Part shown: in pieces, positions 13,597 through 19,779 of the stretch
Numbering within the stretch: position 1 is the stretch's first letter
How the letters are laid out: each line of letters starts with the position of its first letter
Origin: Eubacteriales bacterium
Lineage (GTDB): Bacteria > Bacillota > Clostridia > Peptostreptococcales > Anaerovoracaceae
Assembly (NCBI GenBank): GCA_028691625.1
Contig: JAQUYZ010000002.1
Coordinates: 1-19,779, forward strand
Direction of reading: 5' to 3'
DNA: 19,779 nt
Made by a program: the position numbers and the translations under genes
The notes under the pieces: generated by a model
Told to the model about the DNA's origin: nothing
The model's database searches: none
The model's input: only the letters and a program-made list of their open reading frames with translations

Positions 13597-16443
13597 CTAG
13601 ACCGGGTTGTTCCTGATGTACTCCATTTCCTCATAGAAGTCGGAACCCAGGAAGTATTTCTTCGGCGGTTCGACCTTCTCTCCCCTTGCCAGCTTTTCAA
13701 TACCTGCCTTCACTTTGTCCGGGGAGGCAGGCAATTCATAAATCCTGACACCGCAGGCATTGTTGATTGCGTTGATGACTGCCATATGGCCTGCGGACTG
13801 GAATGCTTCCGAGGCTCCCGAGGATCCAAAGGGGTTCTTTTTCCGCGGAGTCACCACATGAATGATGTTGAAATCGTCCGGAATGTCCTTGATGGTCGGA
13901 ATTCCCGCACCCAGCGGATTGTTGTGCTTCTTCACATCATCGTAATTTTCAGTCAAAGCAAATCCGATACAGTGGGACAGTCCGCCGTATGCCTGCCCGT
14001 TTACGGAGTCAATATTTCCGACTACGCCAACGTCGTCGACGCAGGTATAGCTCAGTACGGTGGTCTTGCCTGTCGCCATGTCAACTTCAACCTCAGAAAG
14101 GAACATAGCGTAGGTATAGTCAGGGGTCGGATTTCCGACGCCGGTATTGGGATCGATGTCACACAGATCCGGGTCGCTGGGGTTCAGGTACTGGGCCTCA
14201 TATTTCGTCGGAATACCTTCTGCAACCATCTCCGCATAGGTTCGGAACGTACCATCTGGCTTTTTCATCGCGTTGATCAGCATATCGGCAGCCATTTTGG
14301 ATGTCTTGCTGTTCATATAATGCTGACGGGAGGAAGCGGATAAGCCGGAATCCGGGCAGTATTTGCTGTCATTCTGGATCAGAACAATATCGTCAACAGA
14401 TACGCCTAAAGGCTTCAGGGCTTCCAGGGTACACTGCAGGGAACCCACGTCTCCGCCCTGCCCCTGATCCTGCCAGGTGTCATATTTCACAAACTTGCCG
14501 TCCTCTCGCAGCTCGATGGCCAAGGTGCATTGATCGGCTGTGCCTTCTGTTACGTTGTAGCCGCCCCAGGCAATCCCCACGCCTCTTTTTTTCTCAGGAG
14601 TGCTTTCCGCTTTGGCTCTTGTGACGGCTTTCTCATAGATCGGCCTCATGGTTTCCATGATCTTTTCCATGGGATAGTCCACGAACGGAAAGCTGTTGAT
14701 ATTCAGATCCCCGGGACGGGCGATGTTTCTCCATCTGATTTCAAAGGGGTCCATTCCGATTTTTTCCGCCATCATATCCATCAGAGCCTCCGCTGCGGTA
14801 TAGGCCTGGGGGGAACCGTAGCCTCTGTAGGCGCAGCCGTAGGCATGATTCGTGCAGGCAACCCGGGTGAGTCCCATGGCGTTGGGCACGTTGTAGGGGA
14901 AGAACATGAATCTTGCAGGCCTTGTGATCAGGTCATCCCCCAGTTCGTTGTACGCACCGTGATCGAGACCGCAATCCCATTCGGCTGCTATAATCTTTCC
15001 ATCCTTGTCGCAGGCAAGACGGCCGTTGGTATGGGCCGGGGCTCTCTTTCCGGAGAAAGCCATAAACTCCGCATAGGTCATTGAGAAGGCAATGGGCATA
15101 TCATCACAGGCCAGACATGCGATGGCGGCCAGAGAATAGCTGGCGCCTGCCGTACCCCAGCCGAAGGTTGCTCCGGTTGGATTCTGCACGACTCTGACCT
15201 TTTCAGCGGGAAGGCCGGTTGCTTCTGCGATATCTCCGATATTTGCATAAATCCCCATCGCCTTGCAGTGAACCGTCAGAAGGCCGTCGTCGCCCCAGTA
15301 AGCCTGTACGGTATCGCCTTCAATCGGCATATGCGGCTCTCTGGAGGAATAGAAGCGTCCTTCTACTACGTTCGGCGCCGTTTCGAAGAGCTCAGGCGTA
15401 TTGTAGCCCTCGCCTTTGAGCGTGGGCTGTTCAGACCAAACATTCGGATGTTCTTCATGAACGCGTACAGCGTCCGGCATCGCTGCCTCCAGATAGTTCG
15501 GGTATTCCGGCAGCTGTTCAAAATCAATCGTTACCTTCGCTGCCGCCTCACGTGCGTGTTCCTTCGTATCCGCCGCTACCAGAGCAACGACATCACCGTA
15601 ATTGAAGATCTTCTCTTCCGCAAGGAGAATATGAGTCTGCTCTGTGGCAAGGCTTCTTGGAGAACATTGAAAGAAGTTCAGCCGATTTGAACCCTTTACA
15701 TCCTTATGGGTAATGATCTTATAAACGCCGGGCATTTTTTCCGCTTCTTCCGTATGAATCTTTAAGATTTTGGCATGGTGGGCCACCTTTGGCTGCACCA
15801 TGACAACGTGGAGAACGCTTTCCGGCATCTTCAGCTCGATGTCGTCGCCGTAATCGCATACGCCGCAGACCTTTGCCAGCGCCGCAGGCCGCACGAGAGG
15901 AAGGCCGTAGTATTCTTTGTTTTCGGGCAATTTTACTATGATATCATCGAGGGTGCACTCGCCCCGAAGGACTTTGGCCGCAGCCATGACCGCATCGACG
16001 ATCTGCTTGTAGCCGGTGCAGCGGCAGATGTTTCTGTGCTTCTGGAACCAGTCGCGAACCTCTTCTCTGGACGGAGCGGGATTCTCCTGAAGCAGCGCAT
16101 AGGACGATACAATAAATCCCGGCGAACAGAAACCGCACTGCACCGCGCCATAGTTCATAAATGCGACCTGCAGTGGATGCAGATGGTTTGGCGTGCCGAT
16201 TCCTTCAATGGTAATCACTTTACTGTATTCATCAACTGTTTTAATTTTCTTTGTGCAGGAACGGATGACCTTTCCGTCCAGAATGAGGGAACAGGATCCG
16301 CATACGCCTGTCCCGCAGCCTACTTTTGTTCCTGTCAGCCCCAGCCGGCGGATTACTGCCGCCAGCGTATCCTTTTCCGGATCGCAGATGAACATCCGGT
16401 CTGCACCGTTGATATTTAGTGTCATTTTTCTTAATTGTTTCAT
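13597..16443 (-). CDS. Mop-type molybdopterin-dependent aldehyde oxidoreductase / xanthine dehydrogenase family, copy 2
   Basis: This 948-residue paralogue of the 7893-10748 protein has identical architecture. The [2Fe-2S] ligands Cys43, 48, 51, 63 and Cys103, 106, 140, 142 are present, with no flavin domain, the Moco signatures RGYGSPQ (Arg540) and DQGQGGDVG, and NPFGSSGASE with catalytic Glu879. The first 160 residues are very similar to copy 1, while residues near the active site differ (PTGATFGWG versus PTGGSFGWA, SGLSASSR versus TGESAGSR), so the two copies may have different substrates. GAGGAGG lies about five bases before the ATG. It is preceded by its own Moco-type riboswitch and promoter. 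D. gigas aldehyde oxidoreductase is the best-known relative; purine or nicotinate hydroxylation cannot be excluded. Confidence 0.93.
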   Translation of the reverse strand: MKQLRKMTLNINGADRMFICDPEKDTLAAVIRRLGLTGTKVGCGTGVCGSCSLILDGKVIRSCTKKIKTVDEYSKVITIEGIGTPNHLHPLQVAFMNYGAVQCGFCSPGFIVSSYALLQENPAPSREEVRDWFQKHRNICRCTGYKQIVDAVMAAAKVLRGECTLDDIIVKLPENKEYYGLPLVRPAALAKVCGVCDYGDDIELKMPESVLHVVMVQPKVAHHAKILKIHTEEAEKMPGVYKIITHKDVKGSNRLNFFQCSPRSLATEQTHILLAEEKIFNYGDVVALVAADTKEHAREAAAKVTIDFEQLPEYPNYLEAAMPDAVRVHEEHPNVWSEQPTLKGEGYNTPELFETAPNVVEGRFYSSREPHMPIEGDTVQAYWGDDGLLTVHCKAMGIYANIGDIAEATGLPAEKVRVVQNPTGATFGWGTAGASYSLAAIACLACDDMPIAFSMTYAEFMAFSGKRAPAHTNGRLACDKDGKIIAAEWDCGLDHGAYNELGDDLITRPARFMFFPYNVPNAMGLTRVACTNHAYGCAYRGYGSPQAYTAAEALMDMMAEKIGMDPFEIRWRNIARPGDLNINSFPFVDYPMEKIMETMRPIYEKAVTRAKAESTPEKKRGVGIAWGGYNVTEGTADQCTLAIELREDGKFVKYDTWQDQGQGGDVGSLQCTLEALKPLGVSVDDIVLIQNDSKYCPDSGLSASSRQHYMNSKTSKMAADMLINAMKKPDGTFRTYAEMVAEGIPTKYEAQYLNPSDPDLCDIDPNTGVGNPTPDYTYAMFLSEVEVDMATGKTTVLSYTCVDDVGVVGNIDSVNGQAYGGLSHCIGFALTENYDDVKKHNNPLGAGIPTIKDIPDDFNIIHVVTPRKKNPFGSSGASEAFQSAGHMAVINAINNACGVRIYELPASPDKVKAGIEKLARGEKVEPPKKYFLGSDFYEEMEYIRNNPV

Positions 16444-16577
16444 GGAAACCTCCTCAAATTTGACGAAATGCTGCCTTTAAAAATATTTTTGTGTATCAGA
16501 CATAGCAAGTGGCTTTGCCGCTTCCCTTTTTATCGTTTTATCAACTCCATTCTTTTATAAAGAAAGTGATGTGTTAC
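16444..16577. other. Spacer between riboswitch terminator and hydroxylase 2
   Basis: Apart from the GAGGAGG ribosome binding site just before the start codon I see no gene or convincing signal in this AT-rich stretch. It is longer than the equivalent spacer in module 1 (about 50 bases), so the two leaders have diverged here. Confidence 0.5.
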
Positions 16578-16615
16578 AAACAAAAAAGACCTATCCACAC
16601 AAAAAAGGATAGGCC
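16578..16615 (-). terminator. Riboswitch-controlled intrinsic terminator, hydroxylase 2 leader
   Basis: On the minus strand GGCCTATCC (16615-16607) pairs with GGATAGGTC (16596-16588), 9 bp with one G-U, followed by TTTTTTG. Its 5' arm is identical to that of the module 1 terminator. Confidence 0.82.
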
Positions 16616-16624
16616 AAAAAATGC

Positions 16625-16732
16625 GCTTCGCCTTCTCCTTTCCAATCGCGGGAGGCCCATCCGTTTCCAAACAGACCCATGGTCCTGACCGCCATAGCAT
16701 GTATGCCACAGGAAGATCAGGCTCGGAGAAAA
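16625..16732 (-). promoter_or_regulatory. Moco-type riboswitch aptamer upstream of hydroxylase 2
   Basis: The same conserved blocks occur as in the 10853-10958 leader: CTCCGAGCC (16728-16720), CCTGTGG, GGACCATGGG, GGCCTCCC and GGAAAGGAGAAGGCGAAG. Stems differ but keep pairing: CCTGA pairs with TCAGG here, where module 1 has CCTC with GAGG. The hairpin between CCATGGG and GGCCTCCC is UCUGU/ACGGA here versus UAUGCG/CGCGUA there. Such covariation between copies supports a functional RNA. Confidence 0.82.
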
Positions 16733-16752
16733 TATTTCAGTTGTCTTAGTTT

Positions 16753-16782
16753 ATTTTAGTTTACAGGCATGCTTCGTGTCAA
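16753..16782 (-). promoter_or_regulatory. Promoter of riboswitch/hydroxylase 2
   Basis: A perfect -35 TTGACA (16782-16777) and, after 18 bases, TAAAAT (16758-16753, 5 of 6 matches). The predicted start is near 16746. The -35 box begins only six bases after the stop codon of the ThiF-like gene, and I see no terminator between, so read-through from the cofactor genes is also possible. Confidence 0.72.
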
Positions 16783-16787
16783 TCGGT

Positions 16788-17468
16788 TTACAGTTCAAAT
16801 ATTTCATATTCCTGATTCAGCAGATCGATGGTCAACAGCTTGTTCTGAAGAATCTCCCCCCGGTGCAGCAGCACCTTCAAGGCTTCCGCAACCTGTATGG
16901 AAGCTACCAGGGCGGGGCTGAAGGATGGATTTCCAAGCTCTGCTTCCGCACCTTTGTTTTCATCGGATGGATAGATTTTCTGCAGGGTACCGTCCCCCGG
17001 CAGGATGGTGGAAACCTGACCGTACCAGCCGGCAATGGCGCCGTGGATCAAAGGGAGTCTTTGTTTCTCGCAGTGGACCTCCAGTAGTCTCCGCGCAGCC
17101 ATATTGTCAAGGGCATCCACTACAAGATCATGATCCTTTATGATCTCGGCACAGTTCTCTTCTGTCACAAAGACCCGGATCGGATGCACCGTCACCTCCG
17201 AGTTCACCTTTTTCATCCTCTCCTCGGCTGCAAAGGCTTTGCTTTTGCCCATCTCTTCTTCCGTGGAAAACAGCTGCCTGTTCAGATTTGTAGGTTCGAA
17301 GACGTCCCCGTCCACCGCGGTAATGATTCCGATGCCCAGCCTGCCAAGCAGCTCGATCACGTAGCCTCCGAGTCCGCCGCAGCCGATGACGCAGATCCTG
17401 AAGCTTCTCAGGCTTTCATTTTCTTCCGGACTTAACATATTCATGTTTCTGTGATATCGGTCCTTCAT
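16788..17468 (-). CDS. ThiF/MoeB/HesA-family adenylating enzyme
   Basis: This 226-residue E1-like protein has the nucleotide motif GCGGLG (29-34), DGDVFEPTNLNRQ with Asp53 and Arg64, and DALDNMAARR. Family members adenylate the C-terminal glycine of small sulfur carriers such as MoaD or ThiS. The CxxC pairs that bind zinc in MoeB and ThiF are absent, and I see no rhodanese domain, so it belongs to a short zinc-free branch. I start at 17468 (MKDRYHRN) because AGGGGAG lies nine bases upstream and family members begin with a similar RYxRN segment. An ATG at 17495 overlapping the MoeA stop is the alternative. It follows the MoeA fusion gene directly. A role in activating the molybdopterin synthase sulfur carrier is likely; no moaD is visible. 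Confidence 0.85.
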   Translation of the reverse strand: MKDRYHRNMNMLSPEENESLRSFRICVIGCGGLGGYVIELLGRLGIGIITAVDGDVFEPTNLNRQLFSTEEEMGKSKAFAAEERMKKVNSEVTVHPIRVFVTEENCAEIIKDHDLVVDALDNMAARRLLEVHCEKQRLPLIHGAIAGWYGQVSTILPGDGTLQKIYPSDENKGAEAELGNPSFSPALVASIQVAEALKVLLHRGEILQNKLLTIDLLNQEYEIFEL

Positions 17469-17484
17469 CCCGCATCTCCCCTCT

Positions 17485-19365
17485 TCAGATTCCATACCCG
17501 CCCAGTTCTTGCAGGATTTTCTCGAATTCAGCGCTTCTGAGAACCTGCAGGAAGTTCTTGATCATTTCAGTTTCCATATATTCTTCGGGAATTACAAAAT
17601 CGTATTCCTCAAATCCAATGGAGACAAAATCCAAGCCCATGGCCCTTGCCGCAGAGGAGACACCCACGCCCACATCGGCCGTGCCGCTTTCTACCGCTGC
17701 AGCCACTGCCATATGGGTAGTCATATCCCTGTCATAGCCGCGGATGTCACTGGGCTCGATCCCGCTTCGCTTCAGCAGATAATCTGTCAGGATTCTGGTG
17801 CCGGAACCCTTTTGTCTGTTGATAAAGGTGACGTCGCTTCTTTTTAAGTCTTCCACATGGAAAATGCGCTTCGGATTTCCCCCGGCAACCATAAAGCCCT
17901 GCTCCCGTTTCACACCTTTAACCAGGACGACCTTTTCCTTCGCCAGGTACTTTTCTATATATGCCTTGTTATACTCTCCCGTTTCCTCGTCGAGAAGATG
18001 GATCGGTGCAATATGGGCTTCCCCTCGTTTCATTGCCATGATACCGCCCATGCTGCCCACATGCGCCGAGGAAAGGGTCTCTCCTTTTCTCGCCAGGATG
18101 CTCCCGATATAGTCCATGATCAGATCGTGACTCCCGATCGATACGATGGTATTCTCAATGACAGTCAGATCGTTTACCAGTTCAACGGGAGCTTCCTCGC
18201 CCGCTTCATATCCCTCGCTGTTCTTCGGGATCACAAGAATCCCGTCTGCCTTTACCAACGCCATGGTTACTCCGGCACCCCTGTTCAGAGGGGTAGCAAT
18301 CAACTTCTTTCCAACCTTACCCAGTTTGACCCGTACATATTCCCTGTATTTCAACGTGGACACAATTCTTCGCGACACGATGGCCTTCGCAAGGGCGGGC
18401 CGTTCTGCCTTCACCCTTTGAAGCGCGCGGATCACCGGACTGACAATCTCCTCAAATACAAGGAACGCAGAACCGGGGTAACCGGGTACGCCGATCACCG
18501 GCTTTCCTGCGATCATTCCCAATATGGTAGGTTTGCCGGGCTTGATGGCGATACCATGAAGCACCAGCTCTCCCAGATCACCGATAATCTGCGCAGTGTA
18601 ATCCTTGCTGCCTGCGGAAGAGCCTGCGTTGATGATCACCATGTGATTTCTTTCTGCCAGCTCTAAAACCGCCCGTTTCAGCTTTTCGTAATCATCCTCC
18701 ACTGGGCTGATCCGTTCACCGATCCCTCCCAGTTCCTCAACAATGGATCGGAACATCCAGGAATTGGTGTCGAAAATCTTTCCCTTTGCCAGGCTGTCAT
18801 AGGTATCCGTGATTTCATTTCCCGTGGGAAGGATCCCGATTCGAATCCTTTCGTACACCGGCACCTCTGTGACTCCGCCGCTTAACACCGCGCCGATATC
18901 CATCGGCCGGATCAAATGGTTCTCCGGCAGAATCATCTCCCCTGCGACAATGTCCTCCCCAATGGGACGAATGTGCTGCCACGGTGCGGCCTGCACCATG
19001 ATTTTTACCTGTTCGTCATTCAGCACGACAACATCCTCAATCATGATGACGCTGTCGTACGGTTCCACGATCAAATGTCCTGTGTTGATATATTCAAAAT
19101 CGGTTCCTCTGTTCAAAACAACAGGATTCGCTTCATTTGCGGAAAAGGTTCTATCGGAAATCACCATGATTCCGTCCATGGCGGCCGCATTGTGGTTGGG
19201 TGAGGAAAGCTTTGCGATGACAGGCGCTGCAGTCACCCGTCCTGCCGCTTCGCGGATATCCGCCTTCTCCGTCGCTACTTTGCTTTTCGCCGGCTCCAGT
19301 TTTTCCAGGTAGAGCGACACCGCTTCTTCCAGATCAGTATTGGACAGATAGATATTTCTTTCCAT
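17485..19365 (-). CDS. MoeA-like molybdopterin molybdotransferase fused to a PBP-like domain
   Basis: This 626-residue protein begins as MoeA. The N-terminal domain contains AMDG with Asp64 (E. coli Asp59). The MoCF-type domain has PTGNEIT, GSSAGSKDY (248-256, the GGTSVGxxDY equivalent), IKPGKP near 272, and GVPGYPGSA. MoeA domain IV ends near 415. About 200 further residues (roughly 425-620, with INRQKGSGTR and a C-terminal VIPEEYMET) resemble a PBP-like substrate-binding domain, so the protein is much longer than ordinary MoeA (about 400). MoeA inserts molybdate into adenylylated molybdopterin; the extra domain may hold or sense the oxyanion, which is inference. I start at 19365 with AGGAG eight bases upstream. 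It lies 64 bases after another moeA end, giving two moeA genes in a row. Confidence 0.9.
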   Translation of the reverse strand: MERNIYLSNTDLEEAVSLYLEKLEPAKSKVATEKADIREAAGRVTAAPVIAKLSSPNHNAAAMDGIMVISDRTFSANEANPVVLNRGTDFEYINTGHLIVEPYDSVIMIEDVVVLNDEQVKIMVQAAPWQHIRPIGEDIVAGEMILPENHLIRPMDIGAVLSGGVTEVPVYERIRIGILPTGNEITDTYDSLAKGKIFDTNSWMFRSIVEELGGIGERISPVEDDYEKLKRAVLELAERNHMVIINAGSSAGSKDYTAQIIGDLGELVLHGIAIKPGKPTILGMIAGKPVIGVPGYPGSAFLVFEEIVSPVIRALQRVKAERPALAKAIVSRRIVSTLKYREYVRVKLGKVGKKLIATPLNRGAGVTMALVKADGILVIPKNSEGYEAGEEAPVELVNDLTVIENTIVSIGSHDLIMDYIGSILARKGETLSSAHVGSMGGIMAMKRGEAHIAPIHLLDEETGEYNKAYIEKYLAKEKVVLVKGVKREQGFMVAGGNPKRIFHVEDLKRSDVTFINRQKGSGTRILTDYLLKRSGIEPSDIRGYDRDMTTHMAVAAAVESGTADVGVGVSSAARAMGLDFVSIGFEEYDFVIPEEYMETEMIKNFLQVLRSAEFEKILQELGGYGI

Positions 19366-19429
19366 GACAGTGTCTCCTTTTAAAGAAATTTTACGGCCGA
19401 ATCCGCATCTGCGCCGCACCCATTTTCTG

Positions 19430-19779
19430 CTATCGTCCGATCAAGGTTACCTCTACGCTGGAATTTGCCTTTACTCCTTCGGATAAGGATGATATCTTTA
19501 CATATCCATCCGCCATCATAAGCTGGCTGATGGAGCCGGATTTTGCATGAATCGGCTCTGCATTCCACTCCGCCACGGAATCCGTTCCGCTTTGCTTTTC
19601 TGCTTCAGCCCGTTTCAGGGAAACAAGCTGATAGGTTTCTCTGCCTTCGCCGGCATGAATGTTTTCCGTAATCCTCGCCGTCAGCCGAATCGGTTCCTCT
19701 TCATTGTGAAAACAGTATTTTCGCATAAATTCATTGACGATCACATCATAGGCTACGATGGCCGCCATGGGACGACCGG
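19430..19779 (-). CDS. moeA: MoeA, C-terminal part only (gene continues past the window edge)
   Basis: The reading frame is open to the last base of the window, so the 5' end lies beyond it. The visible 116 or so residues begin with GRPMAAIVAYDVIVNEF, which fits the MoeA segment after the molybdopterin-binding domain (like GNPVSALVTFE in E. coli). They continue with domain IV: LTARITENIHAGEGR, then AEPIHAKSGSISQLMMADGYV and a final VKANSSVEVTLIG. The internal ATG at 19768 is not a start. This is a second MoeA-type protein directly upstream of the PBP-fused one; tandem MoeA genes can serve different metals or steps in other organisms. I cannot say whether the missing part is intact. Confidence 0.8.
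   Translation of the reverse strand, partial: GRPMAAIVAYDVIVNEFMRKYCFHNEEEPIRLTARITENIHAGEGRETYQLVSLKRAEAEKQSGTDSVAEWNAEPIHAKSGSISQLMMADGYVKISSLSEGVKANSSVEVTLIGR

Larger units (their letters stand above)
5347..16746 (-). repeat. Diverged tandem duplication: riboswitch, Mop hydroxylase, terminator, FAD/CCG oxidoreductase
   Basis: Two units of about 5.6-5.7 kb (16746-11055 and 10979-5347) carry the same parts in the same order and orientation: TTGACA-N18 promoter, Moco-type aptamer and terminator, hydroxylase, terminator, oxidoreductase. Protein and RNA parts are clearly homologous but diverged, so this is an old duplication or paired acquisition, not an assembly artefact. Confidence 0.85.

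Noticed and set aside
7893..16443. Idea that the hydroxylases are truncated xanthine dehydrogenases missing a flavin subunit
   Set aside because: Length and domain order match the naturally flavin-less Mop type in both copies, so there is no sign of truncation.
16508..16540. Hairpin AAGTGGC / GCCGCTT followed by CCCTTTTTAT on the plus strand
   Set aside because: It looks terminator-like only for plus-strand transcription, where no gene exists; on the minus strand the stem has an A-C mismatch and no U-run.

Overview
The window carries a molybdenum-enzyme gene neighbourhood from what looks like a strictly anaerobic Gram-positive bacterium, probably of the Clostridia. This is inferred from strong GGAGG-type ribosome binding sites, compact intrinsic terminators, TTGACA/extended -10 promoters, cis-regulatory riboswitch leaders and many oxygen-labile iron-sulfur proteins. 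No rRNA, tRNA, mobile element or CRISPR array was found. Every gene I accept is on the minus strand, so the order below runs from high to low coordinates.

Right end (19779-16788): the 3' end of a moeA gene cut by the window edge, then a second MoeA fused to a periplasmic-binding-like domain, then a ThiF/MoeB/HesA-type adenylating enzyme. These are late-stage molybdenum cofactor (Moco) genes.

Middle (16787-5347): two diverged copies of one module. Each copy has a TTGACA-N18 promoter, a Moco-type riboswitch with an intrinsic terminator, a Mop-type molybdenum hydroxylase (two [2Fe-2S] motifs fused to the Moco domain, no flavin domain), a second terminator, and a large FAD/iron-sulfur oxidoreductase. 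The oxidoreductase joins a glutamate-synthase-small-subunit-like FAD part, lacking its NAD(P) domain, to ferredoxin-type clusters, two complete CCG (HdrB-type) motifs and an unrecognised C-terminal domain. Copy 1 (10979-5347) continues into four small genes: a double-CxxC protein, a SAM methyltransferase, a C-GCAxxG-C-C protein and a Crp/Fnr regulator. The gene set resembles the Desulfovibrio vulgaris DVU_1555 to DVU_1559 locus, as I recall it.

Left end (3386-44): a Crp-geometry palindrome, an extended -10 promoter and an attenuator-like leader precede a THEP1-like NTPase, a FecCD/BtuC-type permease, its ABC ATPase and a DUF364 protein. No substrate-binding protein is in the window. In this context the transporter is a candidate molybdate or tungstate importer, though iron-chelate or cobalamin import is not excluded.

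Working model (inference): the transporter and MoeA/ThiF proteins supply metal and cofactor. The two Mop enzymes oxidise aldehydes or N-heterocycles and pass electrons through their [2Fe-2S] clusters to the FAD/double-CCG proteins rather than to NAD. Riboswitches gate each hydroxylase by cofactor level, and the Crp/Fnr protein may control the transporter operon.
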